A model generated the notes under the pieces. The model did not search any database. It saw nothing but the letters and a program-made list of their open reading frames with translations, and was not told where the DNA came from. Shown here in pieces: positions 1-8,069 of a stretch of 29,731 bases of DNA. Source of the DNA: an uncultured Lachnospiraceae bacterium (GTDB lineage: Bacteria > Bacillota > Clostridia > Lachnospirales > Lachnospiraceae); contig CAJUDQ010000041.1 of NCBI GenBank assembly GCA_910585215.1, positions 1 to 29,731 of the forward strand, read 5' to 3'. Position numbers and translations under genes: made by a program. The first letter of the stretch is position 1. Each line of letters begins with the position of its first letter.

Positions 1-63
1 AGATTTGCAAAAAATTTCTTTCAGATTTACTTCATCAACGATAAATAACAGATTTCAAAGGCG

Positions 64-145
64 CATAAAACTGAGAGTTAAATGACTCCGGTATAAATCG
101 GCCAATTTATATAGTATTTCAAAATGTCGCAGAATCAGTTTTATG
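64..145. repeat. 11-bp inverted repeat upstream of recombinase gene
   Basis: CATAAAACTGA at 64-74 is exactly inverted as TCAGTTTTATG at 135-145, with 60 bp between the arms. The pair lies about 85 bp upstream of a tyrosine recombinase gene. Its size and placement suit a small invertible segment or a recombinase/regulator binding site. The repeat is seen directly; its function is inference. The rest of 1-229 holds no recognisable gene. Confidence 0.5.
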
Positions 146-229
146 AGAATGGAATATTTTCTGATTTGAAGTGGGGCAGTGGCAAAGCATACCCTTTTAT
201 AATATATAAATAAAAAGGAGACAGCAGAT

Positions 230-1150
230 ATGGTAAAATCATTTTCGATTGGTGAAAGTTATCAAATATGGAAAAATCAAAATCAAAATAGTTTAAATCC
301 ACTTACGTTCCACAGATATAATAATCTGCTGGAAAAACATTTGCTTCCATATTTTGCGGATATTATTGCAAGAGATATTACAGAGCAGGAAATAGACTGT
401 TTTGTGGATAGGAAGCAAAAAGAAAATATGTCGGAAGTAACTTTGAATATGTTAATTATGTTATTAAAGCGTCTGCTGCAGATTGCCGGAGCTGATACAA
501 TAAAGCTGGGACTAGAACATACTGTTAGAGTAAGAGCAGGGAAAAGAAATATAGAAATCATAAAAGAAGAAGACCAGAAACTGTTGGATATTATAGTAAG
601 CAGCAGTCCGGACCCAAAGTATTTGGCGATATGTCTTGTATTTAAAATGGGACTTTCAATTGGAGAAGTCTGTGCGCTAGAGTGGGAGGATGTGGAATTT
701 GAAAAAGGAACCATACAGATTAAGAATACAATACAAAGAATTCAAAATAGAGAAGAAACTGGTAGAAAAACTTTATTGGTAAAAATGCTGTTGTCAGATT
801 CCACACAGAGAAAACTTCCCATTCCAAATACACTTTTGCATATTTTAAAAAAATACAAACAGGAAAAGGGATATGTTTTACAATGTAAAAAAGGAAAACT
901 TCCTGACCCGAGAAGAGAACAGATACGATTAGAAAAATTCTTTGAGAAACAGGAAATGACTGGGTATAATTTTCATATTTTAAGAGATACATTTGCAGTA
1001 AGATGTATTAGGGCAGGTATGAGTATGGAGAATTTAAGTTATGTACTTGGACATGCAAGTGTAGCCATTACTGCGGAGAGATATAAAGAGTTTCTGGAGA
1101 CAAAGCAGGAGAGAATTACAATAATTAAAAGAATTATGGAACTGGTATAA
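230..1150 (+). CDS. Tyrosine recombinase/integrase family protein heading the polysaccharide locus
   Basis: This 306-residue protein has the layout of a phage-type integrase: an N-terminal SAM-like core-binding domain (about residues 1-100) and a C-terminal catalytic domain. The second half of the active site is intact: His249 and Arg252 (HILRD), His275 (LGHA) and the nucleophile Tyr285 (ERYKE). At the first catalytic arginine, where the family has G-L-R-I-x-E, this protein reads GLSIGE with Ser143, so strand cleavage may be impaired. AAGGAG at 215-220 sits 9 nt before the ATG, and a TATAAT at 198-203 lacks a good -35. Recombinase-like genes commonly open capsule/EPS loci of gut Firmicutes and Bacteroidetes, where they control or switch expression. 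Inverted repeats flank the gene on both sides. Family assignment is firm; a role in switching this locus is inferred. Confidence 0.88.
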   Translation: MVKSFSIGESYQIWKNQNQNSLNPLTFHRYNNLLEKHLLPYFADIIARDITEQEIDCFVDRKQKENMSEVTLNMLIMLLKRLLQIAGADTIKLGLEHTVRVRAGKRNIEIIKEEDQKLLDIIVSSSPDPKYLAICLVFKMGLSIGEVCALEWEDVEFEKGTIQIKNTIQRIQNREETGRKTLLVKMLLSDSTQRKLPIPNTLLHILKKYKQEKGYVLQCKKGKLPDPRREQIRLEKFFEKQEMTGYNFHILRDTFAVRCIRAGMSMENLSYVLGHASVAITAERYKEFLETKQERITIIKRIMELV

Positions 1151-1156
1151 TTTTGT

Positions 1157-1226
1157 TACATTATAAATGATAAGGAGTGTAGAGATACATAAAAAGATAC
1201 AAAACTATTTTGTCTCTTATAATGTA
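1157..1226. repeat. 10-bp inverted repeat between recombinase and polysaccharide genes
   Basis: TACATTATAA at 1157-1166 is exactly inverted as TTATAATGTA at 1217-1226, separated by 50 bp. The right arm carries a TATAAT (1218-1223) facing the downstream glycan genes and the left arm carries the same hexamer facing the recombinase. An orphan AAGGAG at 1172-1176 region inside the segment has no reading frame after it. This could be an invertible promoter segment or a regulator site. No convincing -35 box is visible, and no U-run follows the right arm, so it does not look like a terminator. Confidence 0.5.
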
Positions 1227-1246
1227 GAAAGACAGGTCTGTATATA

Positions 1247-1720
1247 ATGAATAAGAAGAAAAAATTTAAAATATGTTTTGCAGCTTCTTCTGGAGGACAT
1301 TATGAACAATTGCTTATGTTGAAACCTCTTATGGAAAAATATGACAGTATTGTTGTTACAGAAGAAACAAAATATAAGGCAAAAATACAAAATCAGAAAA
1401 TGTATTATATGAAGCAGGTAAATCGAAAAGAAAAATCATTGATTCCTTATATGATGATAAATATAGTTCGTTCTTTAAAGGTCTATCGAAAAGAAAAACC
1501 AGATATGGTGATTTGTACAGGCGTTCTTGCCATGATTCCTATCTGTTTGATTGCAAAATTTTCAGGAAAAAAATTGATTTATATTGAATCTTTTGCAAAG
1601 GTCACATCAGGGACCATGACTGGAAAGTTTCTTTATAAATTTGCTGACCAGTTTTATGTACAATGGAAGTCTATGCTTGAAATTTATCCCAATGCAATTT
1701 ATATCGGTGGGATATATTAG
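1247..1720 (+). CDS. pssD: PssD/Cps14F family glycosyltransferase subunit (Alg14-like)
   Basis: The 157-residue product begins with a hydrophobic strand and the SSGGHYEQLL glycine-rich motif of the Alg14/PssD/Cps14F family. In this family the membrane-anchoring subunit recruits a separate catalytic subunit to add the second sugar to a lipid-linked precursor on the inner membrane face. Length is usual for the family (about 150 residues). Hydrophobic stretches near residues 85-110 fit membrane association. The next gene encodes the matching PssE/Alg13-like subunit, which supports the call. The ribosome site is weak (GAAAGACAGG region), suggesting modest or coupled translation. The gene is very AT-rich, like the whole glycan locus. 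Confidence 0.88.
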   Translation: MNKKKKFKICFAASSGGHYEQLLMLKPLMEKYDSIVVTEETKYKAKIQNQKMYYMKQVNRKEKSLIPYMMINIVRSLKVYRKEKPDMVICTGVLAMIPICLIAKFSGKKLIYIESFAKVTSGTMTGKFLYKFADQFYVQWKSMLEIYPNAIYIGGIY

Positions 1721-1793
1721 GTGAATATGTCCGACAAAACATATTAAAATAATAATTTTTAAATAAATTGTATACGCAAAGAGGAAAAAACAC

Positions 1794-2294
1794 ATGATTT
1801 TTGTTACGTTAGGTTCTCAGAAATTTCAGTTCAATCGTTTATTGAAGGCTGTTGACCATTTAATAGAACAGGGAAAACTTGAGGACGAAGTATTTGCACA
1901 GATAGGATATAGTGATTACCGGCCACAATATTATAAGTTTAAACAGTTTTTTGACAGAAACGGATTTGAGGAGATGGAAGAAAACGCAGATATCGTGATA
2001 ACTCATGGTGGTACAGGTGCAATTGTCGGAGCAGTTAAAAAAGGCAAAAAGGTAATAGCAGTTCCAAGGCTTTCGGAATATGAAGAACACGTGGATAATC
2101 ATCAAAAGCAGATTATAAAACAGTTTTCCGAAATGAATTTGATTTATGGAGTATGGGATTGCAATGAACTGGAAGAAGCATTAAAAAATATAAAAATGCA
2201 TAAATTTGATTCTTATAAATCTTGTACGCAATGCTATATTGAAAGTATTGAAAAGTATATAAAGGATGAAAGTAATTCGAGGAATAGCAAATGA
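1794..2294 (+). CDS. pssE: PssE/Cps14G family glycosyltransferase subunit (Alg13-like)
   Basis: This 166-residue protein matches the catalytic C-terminal half of a split GT28-type glycosyltransferase. It starts with MIFVTLGSQ and carries ITHGGTGAIVGAVKKGKKVIAVPR, split here as the ITHGGTGAI nucleotide-sugar binding loop and the following KKVIAVPR strand, then an EHVDNHQ segment. It is expected to pair with the upstream PssD-like protein to transfer a sugar from a UDP-sugar to the lipid-linked acceptor. AGAGG at 1779-1783 serves as ribosome site. The stop overlaps the next start (ATGA at 2291-2294), so translation is coupled to the ATP-grasp gene. The exact sugar cannot be read from sequence. 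Confidence 0.88.
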   Translation: MIFVTLGSQKFQFNRLLKAVDHLIEQGKLEDEVFAQIGYSDYRPQYYKFKQFFDRNGFEEMEENADIVITHGGTGAIVGAVKKGKKVIAVPRLSEYEEHVDNHQKQIIKQFSEMNLIYGVWDCNELEEALKNIKMHKFDSYKSCTQCYIESIEKYIKDESNSRNSK

Positions 2295-3175
2295 ACAATC
2301 ATATAAAAAATATCATTTTAACTCCATTTAATCTTTTGTATAACATCAGCCCTGTGTTATGCACCAAGCTGTTATTTCGATTGAAACTGGGACAAAAATT
2401 AAATTTAAAGCATCCAGTTACTTTTAACGAAAAAATACAATGGATAAAACTGTATGATAAAAATCCCCTAAAACCTCAATGTGTGGATAAATATACGGTA
2501 AGGAAATATATAAGAAAAGCTGGTTGTGGAGAATTATTAAATGAATTGTTGTGGAAGGGATATCATCCGAAAGATATTCCCTTTGACAAACTTCCCAATA
2601 AATGTGTTATTAAGGTAACACATGGGCAGGGAATGAATATTATATGCAAAAATTTAAGTAAGATTGATAAAAATGCCGTAATAAAACAGCTTGAAAAATG
2701 GCTAAAAGAAAGATATCTTCCCTGCTATGGAGAATGGTTTTATGGAAAAGTCAGACCTCGTATTATAGTGGAAAAATTTTTGGGAGATAGTAATGATGAA
2801 GAACCGGCAGATTATAAAATATTTTGTTTTCATGGAGAACCAAAACTGATAGATGTACATACCCAAAGATTTATAAATCATAAAAGAAATTTTTATGATT
2901 TGGACTGGAATCTCATTCATAATGTTTCCATTAAGTATCCATGTGATGAAACTGCTGTTATTCCTAGGCCGGAAAAACTGGAAGAAATGCTAAAATATGC
3001 CAAAATATTGTCAAAACCATTTATTCATGTAAGAGTAGATTTTTATATCGTTGATAATAAGGTTTATTTTGGTGAATTAACGTTTACAAATGGAGCAGGA
3101 TTTGATGTTGTTAGGCCAAAAGAATTTGACATTAAATTGGGAAATTATATGCATCTGCCCAGTCATAGGATTTGA
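2291..3175 (+). CDS. TupA-like ATP-grasp protein
   Basis: The 294-residue sequence resembles the ATPgrasp_TupA family: an N-terminal HPVTFNEKIQWIKLYD segment typical of the group, a KVTHGQGMNIICK nucleotide-binding segment, VEKFLGD and DYKIFCFHGEP in the middle, and VDFYIVDNKVYFGELTFT near the end, where Asp and Glu would bind metal-ATP. TupA of Bacillus halodurans is linked to teichuronopeptide synthesis, so members are thought to form amide or ester bonds between sugars and amino acids or other acids. In this locus it probably decorates a sugar of the repeat unit. Its start overlaps the pssE stop by 4 nt. The substrate is unknown. The family call is good; the reaction is inference. Confidence 0.82.
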   Translation: MNNHIKNIILTPFNLLYNISPVLCTKLLFRLKLGQKLNLKHPVTFNEKIQWIKLYDKNPLKPQCVDKYTVRKYIRKAGCGELLNELLWKGYHPKDIPFDKLPNKCVIKVTHGQGMNIICKNLSKIDKNAVIKQLEKWLKERYLPCYGEWFYGKVRPRIIVEKFLGDSNDEEPADYKIFCFHGEPKLIDVHTQRFINHKRNFYDLDWNLIHNVSIKYPCDETAVIPRPEKLEEMLKYAKILSKPFIHVRVDFYIVDNKVYFGELTFTNGAGFDVVRPKEFDIKLGNYMHLPSHRI

Positions 3176-3255
3176 ATTATATCTAAAAAGGTTATTTTAC
3201 AGATAGAAATAAAAGGCGTATTAAAAAATATTCTGAAAAGGAAGTAAGTTGCAAT

Positions 3256-4329
3256 ATGACAAAGGTTTTGGTGATAAATACAATTGGATTAAATTATGAA
3301 GGAATTACATCCGTTATTTATAATTATCTTAATAGTATGGACAGAGATAACCTTGAATTTAATTTTATTTCATTTGAGGGGATGGATAAAGAATTAAAGA
3401 GCAAGTTTGAACGGTTCGGAATTGTTTTCATTGTGCCAAAACGAAAAAGCAATGTAAAATCTTATATAAAGTCAGTAAATAATATTTTAAAAAATCATTA
3501 TGATGTGGTTCATATTCATGGAAACAGTGGAACTATGGCAATAGAAACCTTATTATCAAAACTTCACGGCATTAAAAAAATTATAATTCATTGTCATAAT
3601 ATCACCTGTAATCATCCGATTTTTAATAAACTGTTTACTCCAGTTATGAAATATACAGCGGATATTTATATTGCCTGTTCTAATGCGGCTGGACGCTGGC
3701 TGTATGGAAAAAGTAAGTATATTGTTTTAAATAATGCAATAGATTTAGATAAATTTAAATATAACGATAGCAATCAAAAAAGCTGCCGCATGGAATTTGG
3801 TTTAAATAATGAGTTTGTAGTCGGACATGCAGGGCATTTTGATAAACAAAAGAATCATACATTTATAATAGATATTTTTTCAGAATTACATAAAAAAGAG
3901 TGCGATACAAAACTTTTATTGATAAGCGATGGTCCTGAAATGGAAGAGATAAAAAATAAAGTAGTTTTGCTTGGACTTGAGCAAGATGTGATTTTTACAG
4001 GACGTAGAGGAGATATGGATAGACTTTATCAGGCAATGGATTTGTTTTTACTTCCTTCACTTTGGGAAGGGCTTCCGGTAGTTATGCTTGAAGCACAGGC
4101 TTGTGGATTGCCAGTATTAGTTTCTGATGCTGTCACAAAGGAGGCCAAATGTACAAAGCAAACACAATATTTATCTTTGGATTTTGGAGCAGAATATTGG
4201 GCTGAAAAAATACTTGAAATCAAAAAAACAGGTTATATCAGGAATTCTGATGCAGCTAATGAAATCCGTCAGCATGGTTTTGATATTAAAACAGAAGCAT
4301 ACAAGCTTCAGGAAATATATTTGAATTAA
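3256..4329 (+). CDS. Glycosyltransferase family 4 (EpsF-like)
   Basis: This is a 357-residue retaining glycosyltransferase with two Rossmann-like domains (GT-B fold). The N-terminal acceptor domain begins with VLVINTIGLNYEGI; the donor domain carries FVVGHAGHFDKQKNH, VIFTGRRGDM and the E-x7-E nucleotide-sugar motif EGLPVVMLEAQACGLPV (about residues 272-288). It probably adds one sugar to the growing repeat unit at the cytosolic membrane face. AAAAGGAAG about 10 nt upstream of the ATG is the ribosome site. An 80-bp gap separates it from the ATP-grasp gene, and the same strand and dense packing suggest one operon. Donor and acceptor cannot be predicted. Confidence 0.88.
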   Translation: MTKVLVINTIGLNYEGITSVIYNYLNSMDRDNLEFNFISFEGMDKELKSKFERFGIVFIVPKRKSNVKSYIKSVNNILKNHYDVVHIHGNSGTMAIETLLSKLHGIKKIIIHCHNITCNHPIFNKLFTPVMKYTADIYIACSNAAGRWLYGKSKYIVLNNAIDLDKFKYNDSNQKSCRMEFGLNNEFVVGHAGHFDKQKNHTFIIDIFSELHKKECDTKLLLISDGPEMEEIKNKVVLLGLEQDVIFTGRRGDMDRLYQAMDLFLLPSLWEGLPVVMLEAQACGLPVLVSDAVTKEAKCTKQTQYLSLDFGAEYWAEKILEIKKTGYIRNSDAANEIRQHGFDIKTEAYKLQEIYLN

Positions 4330-4441
4330 GTATATGTATCTTATAAAAATATAAAAGTAAGGTATCACATACCAGATATAGTATATAGCTTTTCTGACAA
4401 AGAGAAAAATATTCAAATAAAGTCAGGAGAAAGTTTGAATT

Positions 4442-5689
4442 ATGAAATTAAAAGTAAAAAAATCGATAGAAACATATTATTATATAATTTTTTTATCTTT
4501 ATTTATTTGTGGAAATGTAATACGAAGAAGTTCTTTTTCAGGTTTTTTTGGAACAGGAAATCTTATTTATTATTTATTATTATTTATACTTATAGTAAAA
4601 TCAGTGAAATTAAAAAAAATAAATTTAAAAGGAATTTCCAGTGTTCTTTTCATAGGACTGTTGCTTATATATGTTGATTTTGAAAGTGGAAGTTCGATAA
4701 ATTCGATTGTTACCTCTGTAGTGTATCTTATTTTACCATTGTTTTTAATGGATATAAATATAATAGCACAGGAAAAAAAATCCGAATTTATTCATTGTAT
4801 TTTATCCATATTGAATTTTTTTGTTATTTTAAATGTCTGTATTATGTTTGTAGACCAGATATCTGGTTGTTTTATAACAAAGAGCATGTCAAATGTATTT
4901 CATGGTATTAAAGGGTATCTTCCAAATTCCTTTGAATTTTTGAAATTTCGTTCTGTTACTTATTTAGGGCATGAACTATATATTACACATCTTATATTGA
5001 TGTTTTATATGATGAACATGTTATACTATAAATTTTACAATCGATATTTGATAAAAGTACCCGTAATATATATAATAACAGTTTTTGGAATTTTATTTAC
5101 ACAAAGCAAATTAGGCGTGATTTTAATGTTTATGGCTATTTTCTATTTTAATTTTAATAGAAAAAACCGGATAATTAATATAATATTGCTTTTACTGGGA
5201 ATTGGCTGTCTTTATTATATTGGATTTTTTGATATGATTATTTACAGATTTCAAAATACGTCCTTTGACACAGGAAGAACGACATGGTTGAATTATCTGA
5301 GAAATAATTATGGATTAAAAATACAACTATTAGGAGGATATGGTGAAAATTTAAATACCTATTTTCAGTCTAAATTACTTAGTAAACATCCCCTTAGTTG
5401 GACTAAAATGATTATTACTGCTGCTTTTGAATCTCCTGTTCTGTTAATGGCGTATCGTTATGGGATTTTATTATCCGTAGCATGGTTGTCCAAGATTTAT
5501 TTGACCATTCTTATACCAATTTTAAAGTCCAAATGTTTTTCCCTATTTGTAGTATTTACATTGCTGTTTATTCATAATATGTCTTTTAATCAGCTTGTTT
5601 ACAATAATGATTTGTTAATTTGTGTATTAATAAGAAATATAGTCTTTTTATGCTTTGTGGAAGAATGGAACAGCAGAAAAGTAGCATAA
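4442..5689 (+). CDS. wzy: Wzy-like polysaccharide polymerase (integral membrane)
   Basis: This 415-residue protein is highly hydrophobic, with about ten to twelve predicted membrane segments by eye and a larger polar loop around residues 265-320 containing FQNTSFDTGRTTWLNY, which resembles the RtGR-type loop of O-antigen polymerase/ligase (Wzy/WaaL) proteins. In a Wzx/Wzy pathway this enzyme joins flipped lipid-linked repeat units outside the membrane. It is the only polymerase candidate in a locus that also has a Wzx-like flippase. Sequence conservation in this family is low, so the call rests on topology, the loop and context. AGGAGA at 4425-4430 precedes the ATG. Base composition is among the most AT-rich of the window. 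Confidence 0.72.
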   Translation: MKLKVKKSIETYYYIIFLSLFICGNVIRRSSFSGFFGTGNLIYYLLLFILIVKSVKLKKINLKGISSVLFIGLLLIYVDFESGSSINSIVTSVVYLILPLFLMDINIIAQEKKSEFIHCILSILNFFVILNVCIMFVDQISGCFITKSMSNVFHGIKGYLPNSFEFLKFRSVTYLGHELYITHLILMFYMMNMLYYKFYNRYLIKVPVIYIITVFGILFTQSKLGVILMFMAIFYFNFNRKNRIINIILLLLGIGCLYYIGFFDMIIYRFQNTSFDTGRTTWLNYLRNNYGLKIQLLGGYGENLNTYFQSKLLSKHPLSWTKMIITAAFESPVLLMAYRYGILLSVAWLSKIYLTILIPILKSKCFSLFVVFTLLFIHNMSFNQLVYNNDLLICVLIRNIVFLCFVEEWNSRKVA

Positions 5690-5736
5690 TGCAATAAAAT
5701 TGTTCTGTTCAAATAATGTAAAAAGAAAGGAATTAT

Positions 5737-6213
5737 ATGAAAATTATTCGTGATTTTGAAGGATTTGTAAATGGAAAGGGATTAAAAAAGGCTGTTGCTA
5801 CATTATTTTTTAATCCCTGTTTTCATAGTATTTGTTTATATCGTCTTTCTCATGCATGTTATCAAATTCATCTTGGTATATTGGGCAAAATTATTTGGTA
5901 TATAAATCGACTGTTATTTCATGTAGATATTGATTATAAAGCTGATTTGGCAGGAGGATTTGTTTTAATACATGGGCTGGGTACGGTAATCGGAGGAAGC
6001 GTCCGTTCAGAAGGAAGAATGATTATATATCAGGGAGTAACAATTGGAGGCAATAATGGAAAAACCAGAAATCTGGAAAATGGAAAGACATTATATCAGC
6101 CTTTATTAAAAGATAATGTAACGATATATACAAATGCCTGCGTATTTGGACCTGTGATAATCAATGAAAATACTATTATTAAAGCAGGAAGCATGATTAC
6201 ACATGATATCTAA
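5737..6213 (+). CDS. Serine O-acetyltransferase-like hexapeptide acyltransferase, C-terminally short
   Basis: The 158-residue product resembles the CysE-like group found in capsule loci. Its N-terminal helical part leads into a left-handed beta-helix with hexapeptide repeats (DYKADLAGGFVLIHG, GTVIGGSVRSEG, YQGVTIGGNNGK, VTIYTNACVFGP). The active-site His lies in LIHG. It probably acetylates a sugar with acetyl-CoA rather than making O-acetylserine. The protein stops at AGSMITHDI, where relatives usually run on through a D-x-P-x-x-x-x-x-G-x-P-A-K segment, so roughly 15-25 residues seem missing. No continuation was seen in other frames after the stop. AGAAAGGA ahead of the ATG is the ribosome site. 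It may still work, since the core helix is present. Confidence 0.82.
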   Translation: MKIIRDFEGFVNGKGLKKAVATLFFNPCFHSICLYRLSHACYQIHLGILGKIIWYINRLLFHVDIDYKADLAGGFVLIHGLGTVIGGSVRSEGRMIIYQGVTIGGNNGKTRNLENGKTLYQPLLKDNVTIYTNACVFGPVIINENTIIKAGSMITHDI

Positions 6214-6255
6214 ATTTTATAAGGTATCATTTATTTTAATTGAATGGTGAACAAT

Positions 6256-7440
6256 ATGAAAATTATGGTTATTGTAAAAAATTTAAATGGTGGCGGTGCA
6301 GAACGTGTTGCCGCTAATCTGGCTTCATGTTTGTCTGAATATGAAAAAACTATTTTGGTAGTTATTAATGCGGACAATGCAATTTATGAAACAACAACTG
6401 AAATGATTAATCTTAAAATGCCGCTGAACAAAGGAAAAATTAAATTTTTATGGCACTTAAAACTGGCGGCAAAGGTAAGAAACTTAAAAAAGAAATATAA
6501 AATTACTCATACTATCAGTTTTATGGCGGAAGCGGACCTTGCTAATATTTTATCAAAGAAATCTGATAAAACAGTTGTATCTGTAAGAAATAAATGGTCT
6601 ACCTATACGCCAAAAGGATTGCGTCATTACAAGAATCGATGGGTATTTCATAAGGCGGATAAAATTGTGTCTTTATCACAAATGGTTGGATACGATTTGA
6701 TGAAGTTCTATGGTGTTGATAGAGAAAATATTGTTACTATTTACAACCCGTGTTATAAAGAAAATATAAAACAAAATATTCTTAATGGTGTAATATCTGA
6801 GGAAGAAAGAAAAGTATTTGAAAAATACAAAGGAAAAATTATTATTACAGCAGGAAGACTTGAACCACAAAAGGGTCAATGGCATTTGATTCGGGCATTT
6901 TCTGAAGTAGTAAAAAAATATTCAGATGCAAAGCTGATTATTTTGGGGAGAGGAAATGAGAAAGATTATTTGAAAGAATTAATAAAAGGATTTAGATTGG
7001 AACACTCTGTTTTTTTATGGGGTCAAAAAAGTAATCCCTATATATATTTAGCAAATTCAGATTTGTTTGTTTTCAGTTCAATCTATGAAGGATTAGGAAA
7101 TATTTTGATTGAATGTATGGCTTGTGGATTGCCGGTAATTTCAACGGATTGTGCATTTGGTCCAAAAGAATTATTAGCGCCGGAAGAAGATTTATTTTCA
7201 ACTGTAGAAAAAAGTACAAAAGGGATGTATGGAGTGTTAGTTCCTCCAATGGATGGAAAAAAATATAATTCAAAAGCTTCGCTTACAAATTCTGAACAGA
7301 TTTTGGCAGATACAATATGTGAATTACTTGAAAATGACAGTTTAAGGCTTAATTATAAAAACAAAATTTATTTAAGAGGAAATGATTTTTCACCTGAAAA
7401 TATCACACAACAATGGCTGCAGTTACTTGCAAATATGTAA
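6256..7440 (+). CDS. Glycosyltransferase family 4
   Basis: This is a second GT-B retaining glycosyltransferase (394 residues from this start). The N-terminus MKIMVIVKNLNGGGAERV has the typical glycine-rich GGGAERV loop of the GT4 group. The donor domain shows IITAGRLEPQKGQ and the E-x7-E motif EGLGNILIECMACGLPVIS, followed by an FGPKELL segment that is common in N-acetylgalactosamine or galactose transferases of this type. I chose ATG 6256 because GGTGA at 6246-6250 sits just before it; an in-frame ATG at 6244 would add four residues and has no ribosome site. It should add another residue to the repeat unit. Exact specificity is unknown. Confidence 0.87.
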   Translation: MKIMVIVKNLNGGGAERVAANLASCLSEYEKTILVVINADNAIYETTTEMINLKMPLNKGKIKFLWHLKLAAKVRNLKKKYKITHTISFMAEADLANILSKKSDKTVVSVRNKWSTYTPKGLRHYKNRWVFHKADKIVSLSQMVGYDLMKFYGVDRENIVTIYNPCYKENIKQNILNGVISEEERKVFEKYKGKIIITAGRLEPQKGQWHLIRAFSEVVKKYSDAKLIILGRGNEKDYLKELIKGFRLEHSVFLWGQKSNPYIYLANSDLFVFSSIYEGLGNILIECMACGLPVISTDCAFGPKELLAPEEDLFSTVEKSTKGMYGVLVPPMDGKKYNSKASLTNSEQILADTICELLENDSLRLNYKNKIYLRGNDFSPENITQQWLQLLANM

Positions 7441-7464
7441 TTTACAAAAATTAATAAATAGATA

Positions 7465-8028
7465 ATGAGAGATATGATTAAAAAAATAAAAACTTTTTTC
7501 AATAAAATTCATGTTAAATTTATGAGTAATTCTTCTTATATTAGATATTTAAGAGCAAAAGGAGTTCATATAGGTACAGGATGTAATATTCACAAAGGAG
7601 TGGTTTTTGGAACAGAACCCTGGTTAATAAAAATTGGAAATAATGTGCGAATAACAAAAGGGGTTCAATTTATTACACATGATGGAGGTCTTTGGACATT
7701 AAGAAAAATGGGATTAATTGATAAAGAAGCAGTCAAATACGGTACTATTATGATAGGAGATAATTGTAATATTTCATGGAATGTCATTATAATGCCTGAT
7801 GTTATGATAGGAAATAATTGTATAATTGCAGCGGGAGCTGTCGTAACAAAGAATATTCCGGATGGAACAATATGGGGAGGAATTCCAGCGAAACAAATAG
7901 AAACTGTAGAAGAGTATCATAAAAAAGTTTCAAAAATTGCAGTACCTACTTATAGTATGACAGAAGCTGATAAAAAAGAATATTTAAAAATAAACTGTCC
8001 GGAATTATTTGAAAAATTAGATCACTAA
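7465..8028 (+). CDS. Hexapeptide-repeat O-acetyltransferase (maltose acetyltransferase/WbbJ-like)
   Basis: The 187-residue protein has the left-handed beta-helix signature of acetyl-CoA-dependent acyltransferases: GVHIGTGCNIHKGVVFG, FITHDGGLWTL with the likely catalytic His, IGDNCNISWNVIIMPDV and IGNNCIIAAGAVVTKNIPDGTIWGGIPAKQI, the last being the closing G-x-P-A-K motif. It probably O-acetylates a sugar of the glycan, giving this locus two acetyltransferases. ATG 7465 has little ribosome-site support; ATG 7474, preceded by GAGAG, is an alternative three codons in. Length fits the family. The GT4 gene ends 24 nt upstream, consistent with one operon. Confidence 0.87.
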   Translation: MRDMIKKIKTFFNKIHVKFMSNSSYIRYLRAKGVHIGTGCNIHKGVVFGTEPWLIKIGNNVRITKGVQFITHDGGLWTLRKMGLIDKEAVKYGTIMIGDNCNISWNVIIMPDVMIGNNCIIAAGAVVTKNIPDGTIWGGIPAKQIETVEEYHKKVSKIAVPTYSMTEADKKEYLKINCPELFEKLDH

Positions 8029-8069
8029 TATAAAAAGAGGATGTGTGATAAGGGAGAAAAATAAAGATT

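Noticed and set aside
1724..1745. Hairpin AATATGT/ACATATT after pssD as a terminator
   Set aside because: The stem is only 7 AT pairs and no clean U-run follows directly; the next gene pssE must be expressed with pssD.
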